DNA from: Pseudomonadota bacterium
GTDB taxonomy: Bacteria > Pseudomonadota > Alphaproteobacteria > Rhizobiales > Devosiaceae
Direction of reading: 5' to 3'
Assembly: GCA_023393475.1 (NCBI GenBank)
Contig: JAEWLC010000014.1
Coordinates: forward strand, 1 to 64,000
DNA: 64,000 bases
How positions within the stretch are numbered: position 1 is the stretch's first letter; each line of letters starts with the position of its first letter. A program made the position numbers and the translations under genes. Shown piece by piece: positions 1 to 9,138 of this stretch. The notes under the pieces were generated by a model. The model was not told the origin of the DNA. It saw nothing but the letters and a program-made list of their open reading frames with translations, and did no database searches.

Positions 1-115
1 TCAGCGGACGGTCGACGACCGTCAGCATCTCCTTGGGCATCGCCTTGGTGGCTGGCAGGAACCTCGTTCCAAGACCGGCAACAGGGAACACGGCAGTCCG
101 TACGCGTTTGGGCAA
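1..115 (-). CDS. galU: UTP-glucose-1-phosphate uridylyltransferase, N-terminal part (runs off left edge)
   Basis: Only the first 38 codons are in the window. They encode the nucleotidyltransferase start typical of GalU, with the AVFPVAGLGTRFLPATKAMP signature, the glycine-rich loop that binds UTP. GalU makes UDP-glucose from UTP and glucose-1-phosphate in the cytoplasm and so supplies the substrate of the UDP-glucose dehydrogenase read in the same direction just upstream. An in-frame TAG lies 7 codons before the chosen start and there is no ATG. TTG at 115 is chosen because a CGGAG Shine-Dalgarno-like sequence sits 6 nt upstream. The gap to ugd is 39 nt, so co-transcription ugd-galU is likely (inference). 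Confidence 0.9.
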   Translation of the reverse strand, partial: MPKRVRTAVFPVAGLGTRFLPATKAMPKEMLTVVDRPL

Positions 116-154
116 AATGGGCTCCGATATTCTCTAGTGGGCAGCGATCGGCTG

Positions 155-1546
155 TCAGTTCACCTGGCGGCGACCGATCGGGAAATAGGATAGGCCAGCT
201 TCCTCAACGGTCACCGGCTCGAACATGTTGCGACCGTCGAAGATTGCCTTCTTGGCAAGTCGCGCGGCAAGTACGTTGAAGTCCGGAATACGGAACGCCT
301 TCCACTCGGTGACGATCACCAGCGCATCGGCCCCCTCCACCGCCGCGTCCTTGCTCGCGACGAAGGAGAGGCCATCGTGGTCGCCGCCGAGATCACGTGC
401 CAGCACCCGCCGCGCCTCGTCCATAGCAACTGGGTCGAAGGCGCGAACCCTTGCGCCACGCGCCAGCAGGTCGGCGATCAGCACTCTGCTTGGCGCATCG
501 CGCATATCGTCGGTGTTGGGCTTGAAGGCGAGACCCCAGATGGCAAAGGTCAGTCCACTCAGGTCGTCACCGAAGCGCGCGCGAATCTTGGCCCCGAGCA
601 CTTCCTTCTGCGCCTCGTTGGCCTGCTCCACCGCGTCGAGGATGCGCAGCGGCTTGCCCCGATCGGCGGCCGTGCGGCGCAGGGCGCTCACGTCCTTGGG
701 GAAGCAACTGCCGCCATAGCCGGTACCGGCATAAAGGAAGCTGTAGCCGATGCGCGGATCAGACCCGATTCCGCGCCGCACCAGTTCGATGTCGGCGCCG
801 AGGTCCTCGGCGAGGTTGGCCAACTCGTTCATGAACGAGATGCGGGTCGCCAGCATGGCGTTCGCCGCATACTTGGTGAGTTCCGCCGAGCGCACGTCCA
901 TGACCATCGTGCGGTCGTGGTTGAGCGTGAAGGGCGAGTAGAGATAGCGCATGATCTCGAGGCCACGGCGTCCCGACATCGTGGCGTCGGCCCCGATAAC
1001 GATACGATCGGGGCGGCTGAAGTCGGCTACCGCCGCGCCCTCCTTGAGGAATTCCGGGTTTGAGACCACGGTGAAATCGGGCTGGCCGAGGCGGATGCGT
1101 TCGTCCGCAATTGCGGCATAGCCACGCTTCACCAGTTCCTCGGAGACAGCCGCTGCAACCAGGTCGCCGGTGCCCACCGGGACCGTCGACTTGTCCGCGA
1201 TGACCTTGAAGCCGCTGAGGTGCTGTCCGATCGACCGGGCGACAGCCAGGACGTATTTCAGGTCAGCCGAACCGTTCTCGTCAGGCGGCGTACCAACGGC
1301 AATGAAGATCACCTCGGCGTGGTCGACGCTCTGCGCCACGTCGGTAGTGAACTCTAGCCGGCCCGCCTCGCGGCTTGCGGCCACGATATCGTCGAGGCCG
1401 GGCTCATAGATCGGCAGGCCGCCATCGTTCAGCAGTGCCACCTTGGCTTCATCGACATCGACGCAAACCACATGGTTTCCCGCATCGGCCAGGCAGGCCC
1501 CAGTGACCAACCCGACATAGCCGGACCCAAACACAGTAACTTTCAT
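155..1546 (-). CDS. ugd: UDP-glucose 6-dehydrogenase
   Basis: A 463-residue cytoplasmic enzyme that oxidises UDP-glucose twice with NAD+ to UDP-glucuronate, a donor or precursor for acidic surface polysaccharides. The N-terminal Rossmann loop GSGYVG (residues 7-12) binds NAD. The catalytic motif GGSCFPKD places the nucleophilic cysteine at residue 281. The C-terminal UDP-binding domain contains WGLAFKPNTDDMRDAPS, the usual family signature. Length is normal for the UDP-glucose/GDP-mannose dehydrogenase family. It begins with ATG and is divergent from the sugar transferase across a 440-nt intergenic region. It is followed closely by galU, whose product supplies its substrate. Confidence 0.96.
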   Translation of the reverse strand: MKVTVFGSGYVGLVTGACLADAGNHVVCVDVDEAKVALLNDGGLPIYEPGLDDIVAASREAGRLEFTTDVAQSVDHAEVIFIAVGTPPDENGSADLKYVLAVARSIGQHLSGFKVIADKSTVPVGTGDLVAAAVSEELVKRGYAAIADERIRLGQPDFTVVSNPEFLKEGAAVADFSRPDRIVIGADATMSGRRGLEIMRYLYSPFTLNHDRTMVMDVRSAELTKYAANAMLATRISFMNELANLAEDLGADIELVRRGIGSDPRIGYSFLYAGTGYGGSCFPKDVSALRRTAADRGKPLRILDAVEQANEAQKEVLGAKIRARFGDDLSGLTFAIWGLAFKPNTDDMRDAPSRVLIADLLARGARVRAFDPVAMDEARRVLARDLGGDHDGLSFVASKDAAVEGADALVIVTEWKAFRIPDFNVLAARLAKKAIFDGRNMFEPVTVEEAGLSYFPIGRRQVN

Positions 1547-1989
1547 TCAGTGCCCCGAACCGTTCAGCCCAACATACATAGCGAACCGTTCCCGGCAACT
1601 GTCATGGTCGCCGCGAACTCTGGTCACCCAACGCGCCATACCTGGCCCACTGCCGCGGGCGTCGGCAGGCGGAAGCGACAATTCCCCGGTCTGGCCTATG
1701 CTCTCCGCCTAAGCTCGAGCCTACTTTGGCTCCCGCCGACGTTACCAATCTCCGACCCTGTCGCCCAAGTCATTCATGACAGCCATGCGCTGAATGCAGG
1801 TTTGCCCCTGCAAGAGGGTGGATTTCCGGGGTATTTGAGCTATGAAGGTCTGCGGTAGGGTGGGTTTGTGGTCGAATTTGAACAATTTAACCCTTGTGCT
1901 GCCTAGTTATTGCTCCGTTAACATGCCCCTATTGGGAGGCGTGGAGACGCGGTGCGTGAACCGCCGTCATCGGCGACTTGGGGCAGTTG
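1547..1989. promoter_or_regulatory. Divergent intergenic region between ugd and the sugar transferase
   Basis: About 440 nt with no convincing gene. It must hold the promoters of both diverging transcripts. The last 130 nt before the sugar transferase are AT-richer than the rest and contain a TTGAAC followed by TAGTTA, but the 20-nt spacing is too long for a standard sigma-70 promoter, so no promoter is called with confidence. Confidence 0.4.
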
Positions 1990-2793
1990 ATGAGTGACAT
2001 CTATGACAGCGCGCCGCAGTTCTACCGGTTGCGCGACGGAAACACAAAAACTCCCGACCCGCGGATCAAAGGGCCGGCTACGAACGACTGGGCTAACCCA
2101 AGGCACTCCGTGACCCTGAAAAGCGGGCTACCTCTTAGTATGACTTCGGGAGCCCCTGTGGTTCCCGAGAACACTAGAGCCCTGAGAGTTCAGCTACTCC
2201 TCAAGCGGGTGTTCATCGACATTGCGCTTTCAGCGGTCGCACTTGTCGTACTCGCACCCCTTCTACTCAGCCTGGCGATCGCGATCAGGCTGACATCGAA
2301 GGGTCCTGCACTCTTCCAGCAGAGCCGGGTGGGCCTTGATGGCCGCGAGTTCAAGATGCTGAAGTTCCGCTCGATGCGGATCGACGCAAGCGACCATAGC
2401 GGCGTAAAGCAGACTGTCGCCGCCGATGATCGGGTTACCCCCATAGGACGCTTCCTGCGGGCGACCAGCCTCGACGAGCTGCCGCAGTTGTGGAACATCC
2501 TAGTCGGCGACATGGCGGTCATCGGGCCTCGGCCAATGGTGCCGGGCCAGCTTGCGGCCGGGGTGCACTATGAGCAGGTGGTTCCGTATTACGCCTATCG
2601 GCACCGGGTTAAGCCAGGGCTCTCCGGCTGGGCTCAGGCCAATGGGCTTCGCGGCCCAACCACGGACATTGTCTCTGCGAAGGATCGCATAGACTACGAC
2701 TGTGCCTATGTGCAGAACTTCTCCCTTGCCCTCGATGTCCGGATCATTGTTCAGACGCTCGCACGCGAGTTTCTGACGGGTTCCGGTATCTAG
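1990..2793 (+). CDS. Undecaprenyl-phosphate sugar-1-phosphate transferase (bacterial sugar transferase family)
   Basis: This protein of about 267 aa belongs to the short WcaJ/RfbP-type transferases that start a polysaccharide unit by moving a sugar-1-phosphate from a nucleotide sugar to undecaprenyl phosphate at the inner membrane. One hydrophobic segment (about residues 75-95, IDIALSAVALVVLAPLLL) precedes the cytosolic catalytic domain. That domain shows all the family blocks: GPALFQQSRVGLDG, KFRSMR, TSLDELPQLWNIL and GDMAVIGPRPM. ATG at 1990 is preferred over TTG at 1978 because GGGGCAG lies just upstream of it. It is followed by gmd and fcl. The exact donor sugar cannot be read from sequence. 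Confidence 0.9.
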   Translation: MSDIYDSAPQFYRLRDGNTKTPDPRIKGPATNDWANPRHSVTLKSGLPLSMTSGAPVVPENTRALRVQLLLKRVFIDIALSAVALVVLAPLLLSLAIAIRLTSKGPALFQQSRVGLDGREFKMLKFRSMRIDASDHSGVKQTVAADDRVTPIGRFLRATSLDELPQLWNILVGDMAVIGPRPMVPGQLAAGVHYEQVVPYYAYRHRVKPGLSGWAQANGLRGPTTDIVSAKDRIDYDCAYVQNFSLALDVRIIVQTLAREFLTGSGI

Positions 2794-2822
2794 TTCGCGG
2801 CATCCACCTAGAGAGTGAAATA

Positions 2823-3887
2823 TTGAGTCAACGCGTTGCACTGCTCACTGGCGTGACCGGCCAGGACGGCGCCTATTTGGCGCGGCTTCTGCTTGAGAAG
2901 GGCTATGTTGTCCATGGTATCAAGCGCCGGTCCTCATCCTTCAACACCGGCCGTATCGAGGATATCTACCAGGATCCGCACGTCGCTGATCCGCGGCTGA
3001 TCCTGCACTACGGTGACATGACCGACTCCACGAACCTGATAAGGATCATGCAGGAGGCGCAGCCCGATGAGGTCTACAACCTCGCGGCGCAGAGCCATGT
3101 CGCAGTGAGCTTCGAAACGCCCGAGTACACGGCCAACGCCGACGCCGTCGGCACGCTGCGCCTGCTCGAGGCCATCCGCATCCTTAAGCTGGAAAAGAAG
3201 ACGCGCTTCTACCAGGCCTCGACTTCGGAACTCTACGGCCTCGTCCAGGAGGTACCGCAGAAAGAGACGACCCCCTTTTATCCCCGCTCGCCCTATGCGG
3301 TTGCCAAGCTCTACGCGTACTGGATGGTCGTGAACTACCGCGAGGCATACGGACTGCACGCCAGCAATGGCATCCTGTTCAATCACGAGAGCCCGCTACG
3401 GGGTGAAACCTTCGTAACGCGCAAGATTACGCGCGCGGCTGCGGCCATCCGGCTCGGCAAGCAGGAGAAGCTGTTCCTCGGCAACCTGGACGCAAAGCGC
3501 GACTGGGGCCATGCCGAAGAGTATGTTCGCGGCATGTGGCTGATGCTCCAGCAGGAGGAGCCGGATGACTACGTGCTTGCTACGGGAGAGACCACTCCGG
3601 TTCGCTCCTTCGTTGAGTGGGCCTTCGCCGATGTGGGCGTCGTGCTCGAGTGGCGCGGCTCTGGCGTTGAGGAGAAGGGCTACGACTCCATCACCGGCAA
3701 ATGCCTTGTAGAAGTCGATCCCCGCTACTTCCGCCCCACCGAGGTAGACCTCCTGATCGGTGATCCGACCAAGGCCCAGACCAAGCTCGGGTGGAAGCAC
3801 ACGAAGTCGGCTCGAGAAATCGCTCGGGAGATGGTCAACGAGGACCTCAAGACTATGCAGACGGCAACCGTGATGAAGGAAGCCTGA
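2823..3887 (+). CDS. gmd: GDP-mannose 4,6-dehydratase
   Basis: A 354-residue short-chain dehydrogenase/reductase that converts GDP-D-mannose to GDP-4-keto-6-deoxymannose in the cytoplasm, the first step to GDP-L-fucose. The NADP-binding loop is GVTGQDG (residues 10-16). The catalytic set is visible as STSELYG (T134, E136) and the YxxxK pair Y158/K162 in SPYAVAKLYAYW. The RRSSSFNTGRIEDIY stretch is diagnostic for Gmd. The start is TTG at 2823 with AGAGAGTG about 5 nt upstream; no better ATG exists, and this start gives the usual N-terminus. Its stop overlaps the fcl start by one base (TGATG), so the two are translationally coupled. Confidence 0.97.
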   Translation: MSQRVALLTGVTGQDGAYLARLLLEKGYVVHGIKRRSSSFNTGRIEDIYQDPHVADPRLILHYGDMTDSTNLIRIMQEAQPDEVYNLAAQSHVAVSFETPEYTANADAVGTLRLLEAIRILKLEKKTRFYQASTSELYGLVQEVPQKETTPFYPRSPYAVAKLYAYWMVVNYREAYGLHASNGILFNHESPLRGETFVTRKITRAAAAIRLGKQEKLFLGNLDAKRDWGHAEEYVRGMWLMLQQEEPDDYVLATGETTPVRSFVEWAFADVGVVLEWRGSGVEEKGYDSITGKCLVEVDPRYFRPTEVDLLIGDPTKAQTKLGWKHTKSAREIAREMVNEDLKTMQTATVMKEA

Positions 3888-4831
3888 TGTACGAGCTCAA
3901 AGGCAAGCGGGTATGGGTTGCCGGCCACCGCGGCATGGTCGGCTCCGCCGTCGCACGCCGCCTTGAGCGGGAAGACTGCACGATCGTCACGGCGACGCGA
4001 GCCGAACTGGACTTGACGCGTCAGGCCGATGTCGAGCGTTTCGTGCGCGACGCAAAGCCGGACGCGATCGTCCTCGCCGCTGCCAAGGTCGGAGGCATCC
4101 TCGCCAACGACACCTACCCCGCAGACTTCCTGTTCGAAAACCTCCTGATTGAGAACAACGTCTTCGGTGCTGCGCACGCCTCCGACGTCAATCGCCTGCT
4201 CTTCCTGGGTTCAAGCTGCATCTACCCCAAGCGCGCCCCGCAGCCGATCACCGAGGACGCGCTGCTGACCGGACCGCTCGAGGAAACGAACGAGTGGTAC
4301 GCGATTGCCAAGATCGCCGGCATCAAGCTTGCCCAGGCATTCCGCAAGCAACATGGGCGGGAGTACATTTCCGCGATGCCCACCAATCTGTACGGGCCGG
4401 GCGATAATTTTGACCTGAAGAGCAGCCACGTTATGCCGGCGCTCATCCGCAAGGCACACGAGGCCAAGCTTACTCGGGCTAGTTCCGTTACCATGTGGGG
4501 CACCGGTACTCCCCGACGGGAGTTCCTTCATTCCGACGACTGTGCCGATGCGCTGGTTTTCCTGCTCAAGACCTATTCAGGCGCAGAGCATGTCAATGTT
4601 GGATCGGGCGAGGACCTGAGCATCCTCGAACTCACCCAGCTTGTCTGCCGCGTGGTGGGCTATGAGGGCCGCATCGTAAGCGACCTTACCAAACCTGATG
4701 GTACTCCGCGGAAACTCATGAGCGCCGACAAACTAAGCGGCATGGGCTGGGAGCCGAAGATACCCCTCGAGCAGGGCGTTGCGGACGCCTATCGCTGGTT
4801 CCTCGAAAACGAGGCCGCCCCAGTATCCTGA
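3887..4831 (+). CDS. fcl: GDP-L-fucose synthase
   Basis: A 314-residue enzyme (also called WcaG) that epimerises and reduces GDP-4-keto-6-deoxymannose to GDP-L-fucose with NADPH. It starts MYELKGKRVWVAGHRGMVGS with the dinucleotide loop GHRGMVG (13-19). The SSCIYP motif and the Y138/K142 pair (WYAIAKIAG) form the active site. The MPTNLYGPGDNFD block is family-specific. The ATG overlaps the gmd stop codon by one base, giving a coupled gmd-fcl pair, so the polysaccharide made here likely contains L-fucose (inference). A strong hairpin follows about 150 nt downstream. Confidence 0.97.
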   Translation: MYELKGKRVWVAGHRGMVGSAVARRLEREDCTIVTATRAELDLTRQADVERFVRDAKPDAIVLAAAKVGGILANDTYPADFLFENLLIENNVFGAAHASDVNRLLFLGSSCIYPKRAPQPITEDALLTGPLEETNEWYAIAKIAGIKLAQAFRKQHGREYISAMPTNLYGPGDNFDLKSSHVMPALIRKAHEAKLTRASSVTMWGTGTPRREFLHSDDCADALVFLLKTYSGAEHVNVGSGEDLSILELTQLVCRVVGYEGRIVSDLTKPDGTPRKLMSADKLSGMGWEPKIPLEQGVADAYRWFLENEAAPVS

Positions 4832-4982
4832 CGGGCAGGAGCGGGTCGGGGTTGTGCCAACATCAGGCGTGGCACCATGTACGATCTGCCCTGCCCTTCA
4901 CAACTCTGTCCCACGTAGCCGTCAGACCGATGCAGTATCTCGAAGTCGCCGAGGTCTACTTGGGAAGAGCCTTGTCGCGCAC

Positions 4983-5015
4983 ATCAAGAAGCAGCGCGAA
5001 GAGCTGCTTCTTGAT
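4983..5015. terminator. Perfect 13-bp stem-loop between convergent genes
   Basis: Positions 4983-4995 and 5003-5015 are exact reverse complements, with a 7-nt loop GCGAAGA. The hairpin lies between fcl (rightward) and the convergent membrane-protein gene at 5129-5578 (leftward). It is well placed to end both transcripts. The flanks hold only short T-rich runs, so it is not a textbook intrinsic terminator. Confidence 0.6.
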
Positions 5016-5128
5016 TGAGACGGCGGAGATCAGACCGCCCGGCTCACAGTCAGAACGACGGCCAACTTCTGGTGGCCACCGGTTTCGTCTGCAGAGCTTG
5101 GGCGCATACCGGCCGATTGCAGACGAAG

Positions 5129-5578
5129 TCATCCCGCCCTGCGGGTGGCGAGCAGTGCGCCCGCGGTCACCAGGGCGTCCTCGATCAGCCCGGTGGATGT
5201 CTGGCCATGGCGCACCATTGCCGCGCAGCGGAGGCGCCATCCAATGTAGGAGGATATAAGCGCGGTGCCCATTGCCAGGCCCCCGCCCAACGCCCTCTGG
5301 CCCTTAGCGGCCAGTGCTGCACCGGCAAACGTCGATGTTATGGCGCGTGCCACGAGGCCTGTGGGAACAATACGGTCGGGCGCCGACTTCATCTTGTCGC
5401 CGGCCATCTCGACTGCTGCAAGCGCGGATACCGCGCCGGTCACGAGGGGATTTCTGAACAGACCCTGCAGCGGCACGTTAATGGGCATCCGCTTCTCCAG
5501 CGTGCCGACCGCGACTGCCGCCAGCGGTGCAATCGCGCGTTGTCCCGCGACAAGTCCGATCAGGATAGAACGAAGCAT
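5129..5578 (-). CDS. Small integral membrane protein, DUF4126-like
   Basis: A 149-residue hydrophobic protein with about four membrane segments. It starts MLRSILIGLVAGQRAIAPLA, the usual opening of the DUF4126 family, whose members are multi-pass inner-membrane proteins of unknown function. ATG at 5578 is chosen because AGGAGA lies 7 nt upstream. Upstream extension of the frame is arginine-rich and unlike the family. The C-terminal part (SSYIGWRLRCAAM, GLIEDALVTAGALLAT) is also family-like. It diverges from the PPC-domain gene at 5683 with about 100 nt between them. No function is assigned. Confidence 0.8.
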   Translation of the reverse strand: MLRSILIGLVAGQRAIAPLAAVAVGTLEKRMPINVPLQGLFRNPLVTGAVSALAAVEMAGDKMKSAPDRIVPTGLVARAITSTFAGAALAAKGQRALGGGLAMGTALISSYIGWRLRCAAMVRHGQTSTGLIEDALVTAGALLATRRAG

Positions 5579-5682
5579 CTTGCATCTCCTTGCCCTTCGA
5601 GAACTTCGAAAGCGGCGGATCGATCCCTCGCCCTGGAACCTGCCGGCGCAATGCCGGTTATGAGGGAAACGGAAGGTGCCCG

Positions 5683-6120
5683 ATGAGAACGAGACGAATG
5701 CACGAGATCGCGGGGCAGGCGACATGGGTAGTGGTGCTCGAGACGGGGGACGAAGCCATGGACTGCCTGAAGCGCTTCGCCGATGAGGAAGGGCTGGATT
5801 CCGCCACGTTTACCGCCATCGGTGCGTTCCAGCGGGCAACCCTCGCCTATTTCGATTGGGAACAGCGGGAGTACCTCCCTGTCCCGGTGGATGAGCAAGT
5901 GGAAGTCGCGTCGCTTACGGGTGACATTGTGCTTGGACCCGATGGCGAGACTGTCGTCCATACTCACGCTGTGCTGGGCCGCCGGGACGGCAGCGCGATG
6001 GCGGGCCACCTGAAGGACGGACATGTGCGGCCCACGCTCGAGCTCGTTCTGACGGAGACACCCGGTGCACTGCGAAAGCAGTTGGATGCGGCCAGCGGGC
6101 TGGCGCTCATCCGCCCCTGA
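5683..6120 (+). CDS. PPC-domain (DUF296) DNA-binding-like protein
   Basis: A 145-residue protein made of a single PPC domain (plant and prokaryote conserved, DUF296). Evidence includes a start region resembling LETGDEAMDCLKRFADEEG, the AIGAFQRATLAYFD core and the histidine-bearing block VVHTHAVLGRRDG followed by GHLKDGHVRPTLELVL. In plants this domain follows AT-hooks. In bacteria it stands alone, forms trimers and has no settled role. Here no AT-hook is visible apart from a short basic start (MRTRRMHE). The start at 5683 has GGAAGGTG upstream. It precedes the glucose dehydrogenase gene by about 130 nt. Confidence 0.85.
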   Translation: MRTRRMHEIAGQATWVVVLETGDEAMDCLKRFADEEGLDSATFTAIGAFQRATLAYFDWEQREYLPVPVDEQVEVASLTGDIVLGPDGETVVHTHAVLGRRDGSAMAGHLKDGHVRPTLELVLTETPGALRKQLDAASGLALIRP

Positions 6121-6250
6121 CTCGTGGCGCTAGAAAAAGCACCTTCGCCTAAGCGTCTGCCGTTCCGTGAACCCCTGTTCTCGGAAGCAAGGGAACGGGA
6201 GGGCGCTACCCGCGTTCGCCACCTAGCACATCAGTTGGGAGGAATGCGGA

Positions 6251-8698
6251 ATGCCGGAACGGGATAGGTGGCGGGCCGGCGTGTGGCTGATCATGACGTT
6301 CGCATCGCTGCTCGCCCTTGCGGGGCTGGCACTGACCTTCGGTGGGGCCTACCTGATCGCGCTCGGCGGCTCCTGGTACTACGCACTGGCCGGGCTCGCC
6401 ATCATCGCAACCGCCATCCTGTTGTTCCGGCGCTCTCGGCTTGCCGTGGCCGTCTACGTCGCTCTGTTCGCAGTAACCGTCGCCTGGGCCCTCTGGGAAT
6501 CCGGGATGAACGGCTGGGCGCAGATTCCTCGCATCTTCACGCCATTCGTCGTGCTGCTGCTGGTGCTCGCATGTCTTCCTGGCCTCAATCGCGGCCCAAG
6601 GTTCGCCAAGCGGTATGTTGCAGCTGGCGCGGTGGGGTTCGTCGGCCTCGGCCTGCTTGGCATCAACCTCACTGATCGCACGCTCCACGCCCAGGAGGCA
6701 CAACCGGCCACCCCCGTTGAACAGGCAGTTCCGGCTGCCGGCACCCCGCCTCCTGCTGCCACGACCGCGTATCCAATGGCTGAGATTGGCGCCGACTGGC
6801 CGGCCTATGGCGGCAGCAACTTTGCCACTCGCTACTCGCCGCTCAACCAGGTCAGGAGGGAGAACGTCGCCGAGCTCGAGAAGGTATGGGAGTTCCGCAC
6901 CGGCGATATGCCCGAGGCCGGCGAGAAGTTCGGTAACCAGAACACGCCGATCAAGATCGGCGACCGGCTGCTGCTCTGTTCGGCGCTGAACAAGGTGTCG
7001 GCGCTCGATGCGGCGAGCGGCAAGGAGTTCTGGACCTACGATCCGCAGGTCTCGACCGACGCCATCGGCTACAACGCCACCTGTCGTGGCCTCGCCTATT
7101 TCGAGAACCCGGCCGCGGCGGCGACAGACCTCTGCGCGACCCGTGTGGTGATCAACACACTCGACGCGCGGCTGATCGCCCTCGACGTCGAGACCGGGCA
7201 ACTCTGTGCCGATTTCGGCAATGGCGGGATCGTCAACCTGCTCGAGGGGATTGGCAACACGGCGCCCGGCTTCTATTCGCCTACCTCGCCGCCCACCATC
7301 GTGCGCAACGTGGTGGTGACGGCGAGCCAGGTGAGCGACGGCCAGACGCGCGAGGCGCCGTCAGGCGTGGTGCGTGGCTGGGACGTGCTGACCGGCGACC
7401 TGCTCTGGGCCTGGGACATGGGCCGCCCCGGTGACACCGGCCCGCTTCCGGAAGGTGAAATCTATACGCCGGGCACGCCAAACGTCTGGACCATCGCTTC
7501 CGGCGATAACGAACTCGGCCTCGTCTACATGCCCACCGGCAACTCGGCCGTCGACTACTGGGGCGGCGATCGCAGCGCCGAGGAGAACCAGTTCTCGACT
7601 GCGCTGGTGGCGCTCGACGTCACCGACGGTTCCGTCCGCTGGTCCTACCAGACGGTCCACTACGACGTTTGGGACTACGATCTCGGTTCGCAGGGCACGC
7701 TCCTCGACTATCCGACCGCCGATGGTCCGGTCCCCGCCCTGCTGCTGCCGACCAAGCAGGCCGAGTTCTATGTCTTCAATCGCGCCACCGGCGAACTGCT
7801 GGTCAATGTCGAGGAACGCCCGGTGCCGCAGGGCGGCGTCGAGCCCGACAGGCTTTCCCCGACCCAGCCGCATGTCACCGACTTTCCAAACCTGCTGAAG
7901 GCCGACCTCACGGAAAGGCACATGTGGGGCATTACGCCGCTCGACCAGCTCTGGTGCCGCATCCAGTTCCACGAGGCGAGCTACGAGGGACGATACACAC
8001 CCCCGACGACGGATACGTACTGGATCCAATACCCCGGCTATAACGGCGGTGTGGACTGGGGTGGGGTTGCGGTCGACACGCAGCGGAACATCATGATCAC
8101 CAACTACAACGACACGCCCAACTACAACCGGCTGGTGCCACGCGAGGAAGTCGATCGCATCGGCATCGTACCGCGCGGAGCGCCGGGCTACGCCAACAAC
8201 CCCCAGGGCACCGGCATCAGCCCGCAGGCCGAGACGCCCTACGGCATCCACGTGAACGCCGGCTGGCGTGTTCCCGGCACCGGCATGCTCTGCAAGGAGC
8301 CTCCCTACGGCGGCATAGCGGCCATCGACCTGAACACACGGCAGGTGCTGTGGGATCGACCGTTCGGTACAGCGCGAAACAACGGCCCGTTCGGCATTCC
8401 GTCGATGCTACCCTTCGATATCGGCACGCCGAACAACGGCGGCTCGGTCGTCACCGCAGGCGGTCTCGTCTTCATCGCTGCCGCGACCGACGATCTGATT
8501 CGCGCCATCGACATCGACACCGGCGAAACTATCTGGAGCGATGAACTGCCTGCTGGCGGACAGGCCACTCCCATGGTCTACGAAGCCGAAGGGCGGCAGT
8601 TCCTGGTCATCAATGCCGGTGGCCACAACTTCATGCAGACGCCTATAGGCGACTATTTCATCGCCTATGCGCTGCCGGGACGGGAAACGACGGAGTGA
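6251..8698 (+). CDS. gcd: Membrane-bound PQQ-dependent glucose dehydrogenase
   Basis: An 815-residue quinoprotein of the glucose/quinate/shikimate dehydrogenase family. Residues 1-145 form about five membrane helices, which anchor the enzyme and pass electrons to ubiquinone. The rest is the periplasmic eight-bladed beta-propeller that binds PQQ and calcium, starting with the DWPAYGGSNFATRYSPL block. Repeated tryptophan docking motifs and blocks such as WDYDLGSQGTL and HMWGITPLDQLWCRIQF are typical of Gcd. Glucose is oxidised to gluconolactone. No pqq biosynthesis gene is in the window, so PQQ must come from elsewhere. AGGA precedes the ATG. The stop overlaps the next gene by 4 nt (GTGA). Confidence 0.95.
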   Translation: MPERDRWRAGVWLIMTFASLLALAGLALTFGGAYLIALGGSWYYALAGLAIIATAILLFRRSRLAVAVYVALFAVTVAWALWESGMNGWAQIPRIFTPFVVLLLVLACLPGLNRGPRFAKRYVAAGAVGFVGLGLLGINLTDRTLHAQEAQPATPVEQAVPAAGTPPPAATTAYPMAEIGADWPAYGGSNFATRYSPLNQVRRENVAELEKVWEFRTGDMPEAGEKFGNQNTPIKIGDRLLLCSALNKVSALDAASGKEFWTYDPQVSTDAIGYNATCRGLAYFENPAAAATDLCATRVVINTLDARLIALDVETGQLCADFGNGGIVNLLEGIGNTAPGFYSPTSPPTIVRNVVVTASQVSDGQTREAPSGVVRGWDVLTGDLLWAWDMGRPGDTGPLPEGEIYTPGTPNVWTIASGDNELGLVYMPTGNSAVDYWGGDRSAEENQFSTALVALDVTDGSVRWSYQTVHYDVWDYDLGSQGTLLDYPTADGPVPALLLPTKQAEFYVFNRATGELLVNVEERPVPQGGVEPDRLSPTQPHVTDFPNLLKADLTERHMWGITPLDQLWCRIQFHEASYEGRYTPPTTDTYWIQYPGYNGGVDWGGVAVDTQRNIMITNYNDTPNYNRLVPREEVDRIGIVPRGAPGYANNPQGTGISPQAETPYGIHVNAGWRVPGTGMLCKEPPYGGIAAIDLNTRQVLWDRPFGTARNNGPFGIPSMLPFDIGTPNNGGSVVTAGGLVFIAAATDDLIRAIDIDTGETIWSDELPAGGQATPMVYEAEGRQFLVINAGGHNFMQTPIGDYFIAYALPGRETTE

Positions 8699-9132
8699 TC
8701 AGCACCGAACAGCTTATGCGACGGTATGGCGAACTGATGGACGAGGGCGTGCGTACTGGCGCGACCAATGGGGAGAAGCTGGCGGCGATGTATGCCGAGT
8801 ACTGCGTCGGCTCCAGCCCCGCTGGAGTGTTCGGCGCCAAACTCGATGACGGGTTCGGCCAGATGGTGCGCGATGGGCTTTCGAACTACAGACGGATGGG
8901 CGGGACGGCCTTTGTAGTCGAGGCCGTGGCGGTAGAGCCGGTCAACGACGCGCACGACCTCGCGCGCGTCGGTTGGCGCTTCGACTACGTTCGTCCCTCA
9001 GACGGTGCGACTGGCACTATCCGGTTCGAGAACATCTACTTTGTCACCCGGGTCGGACCGGAGCCGAAGATCTTCGCATGGGTGACACCCGACGAGCAGG
9101 CCGCCCTCAGGGAGCACGGGCTGATTAGCTGA
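8695..9132 (+). CDS. NTF2/SnoaL-like small protein coupled to gcd
   Basis: A 145-residue protein with GTG start overlapping the gcd stop by 4 nt, so it is translationally coupled. An alpha-helical start (TEQLMRRYGELMDEGVRTG) followed by alternating beta strands (FVVEAVAVEPVNDAHDLARV, WRFDYVRPSDGATGTIRFEN, IYFVTRVGPEPKIFAWVTPD) suggests a cone-shaped NTF2-like fold. No catalytic residues can be assigned. It may be an accessory factor of the dehydrogenase (inference from coupling only). It ends convergently, 6 nt from the cytochrome c gene on the other strand. Confidence 0.75.
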   Translation: MISTEQLMRRYGELMDEGVRTGATNGEKLAAMYAEYCVGSSPAGVFGAKLDDGFGQMVRDGLSNYRRMGGTAFVVEAVAVEPVNDAHDLARVGWRFDYVRPSDGATGTIRFENIYFVTRVGPEPKIFAWVTPDEQAALREHGLIS

Positions 9133-9138
9133 GGCGTC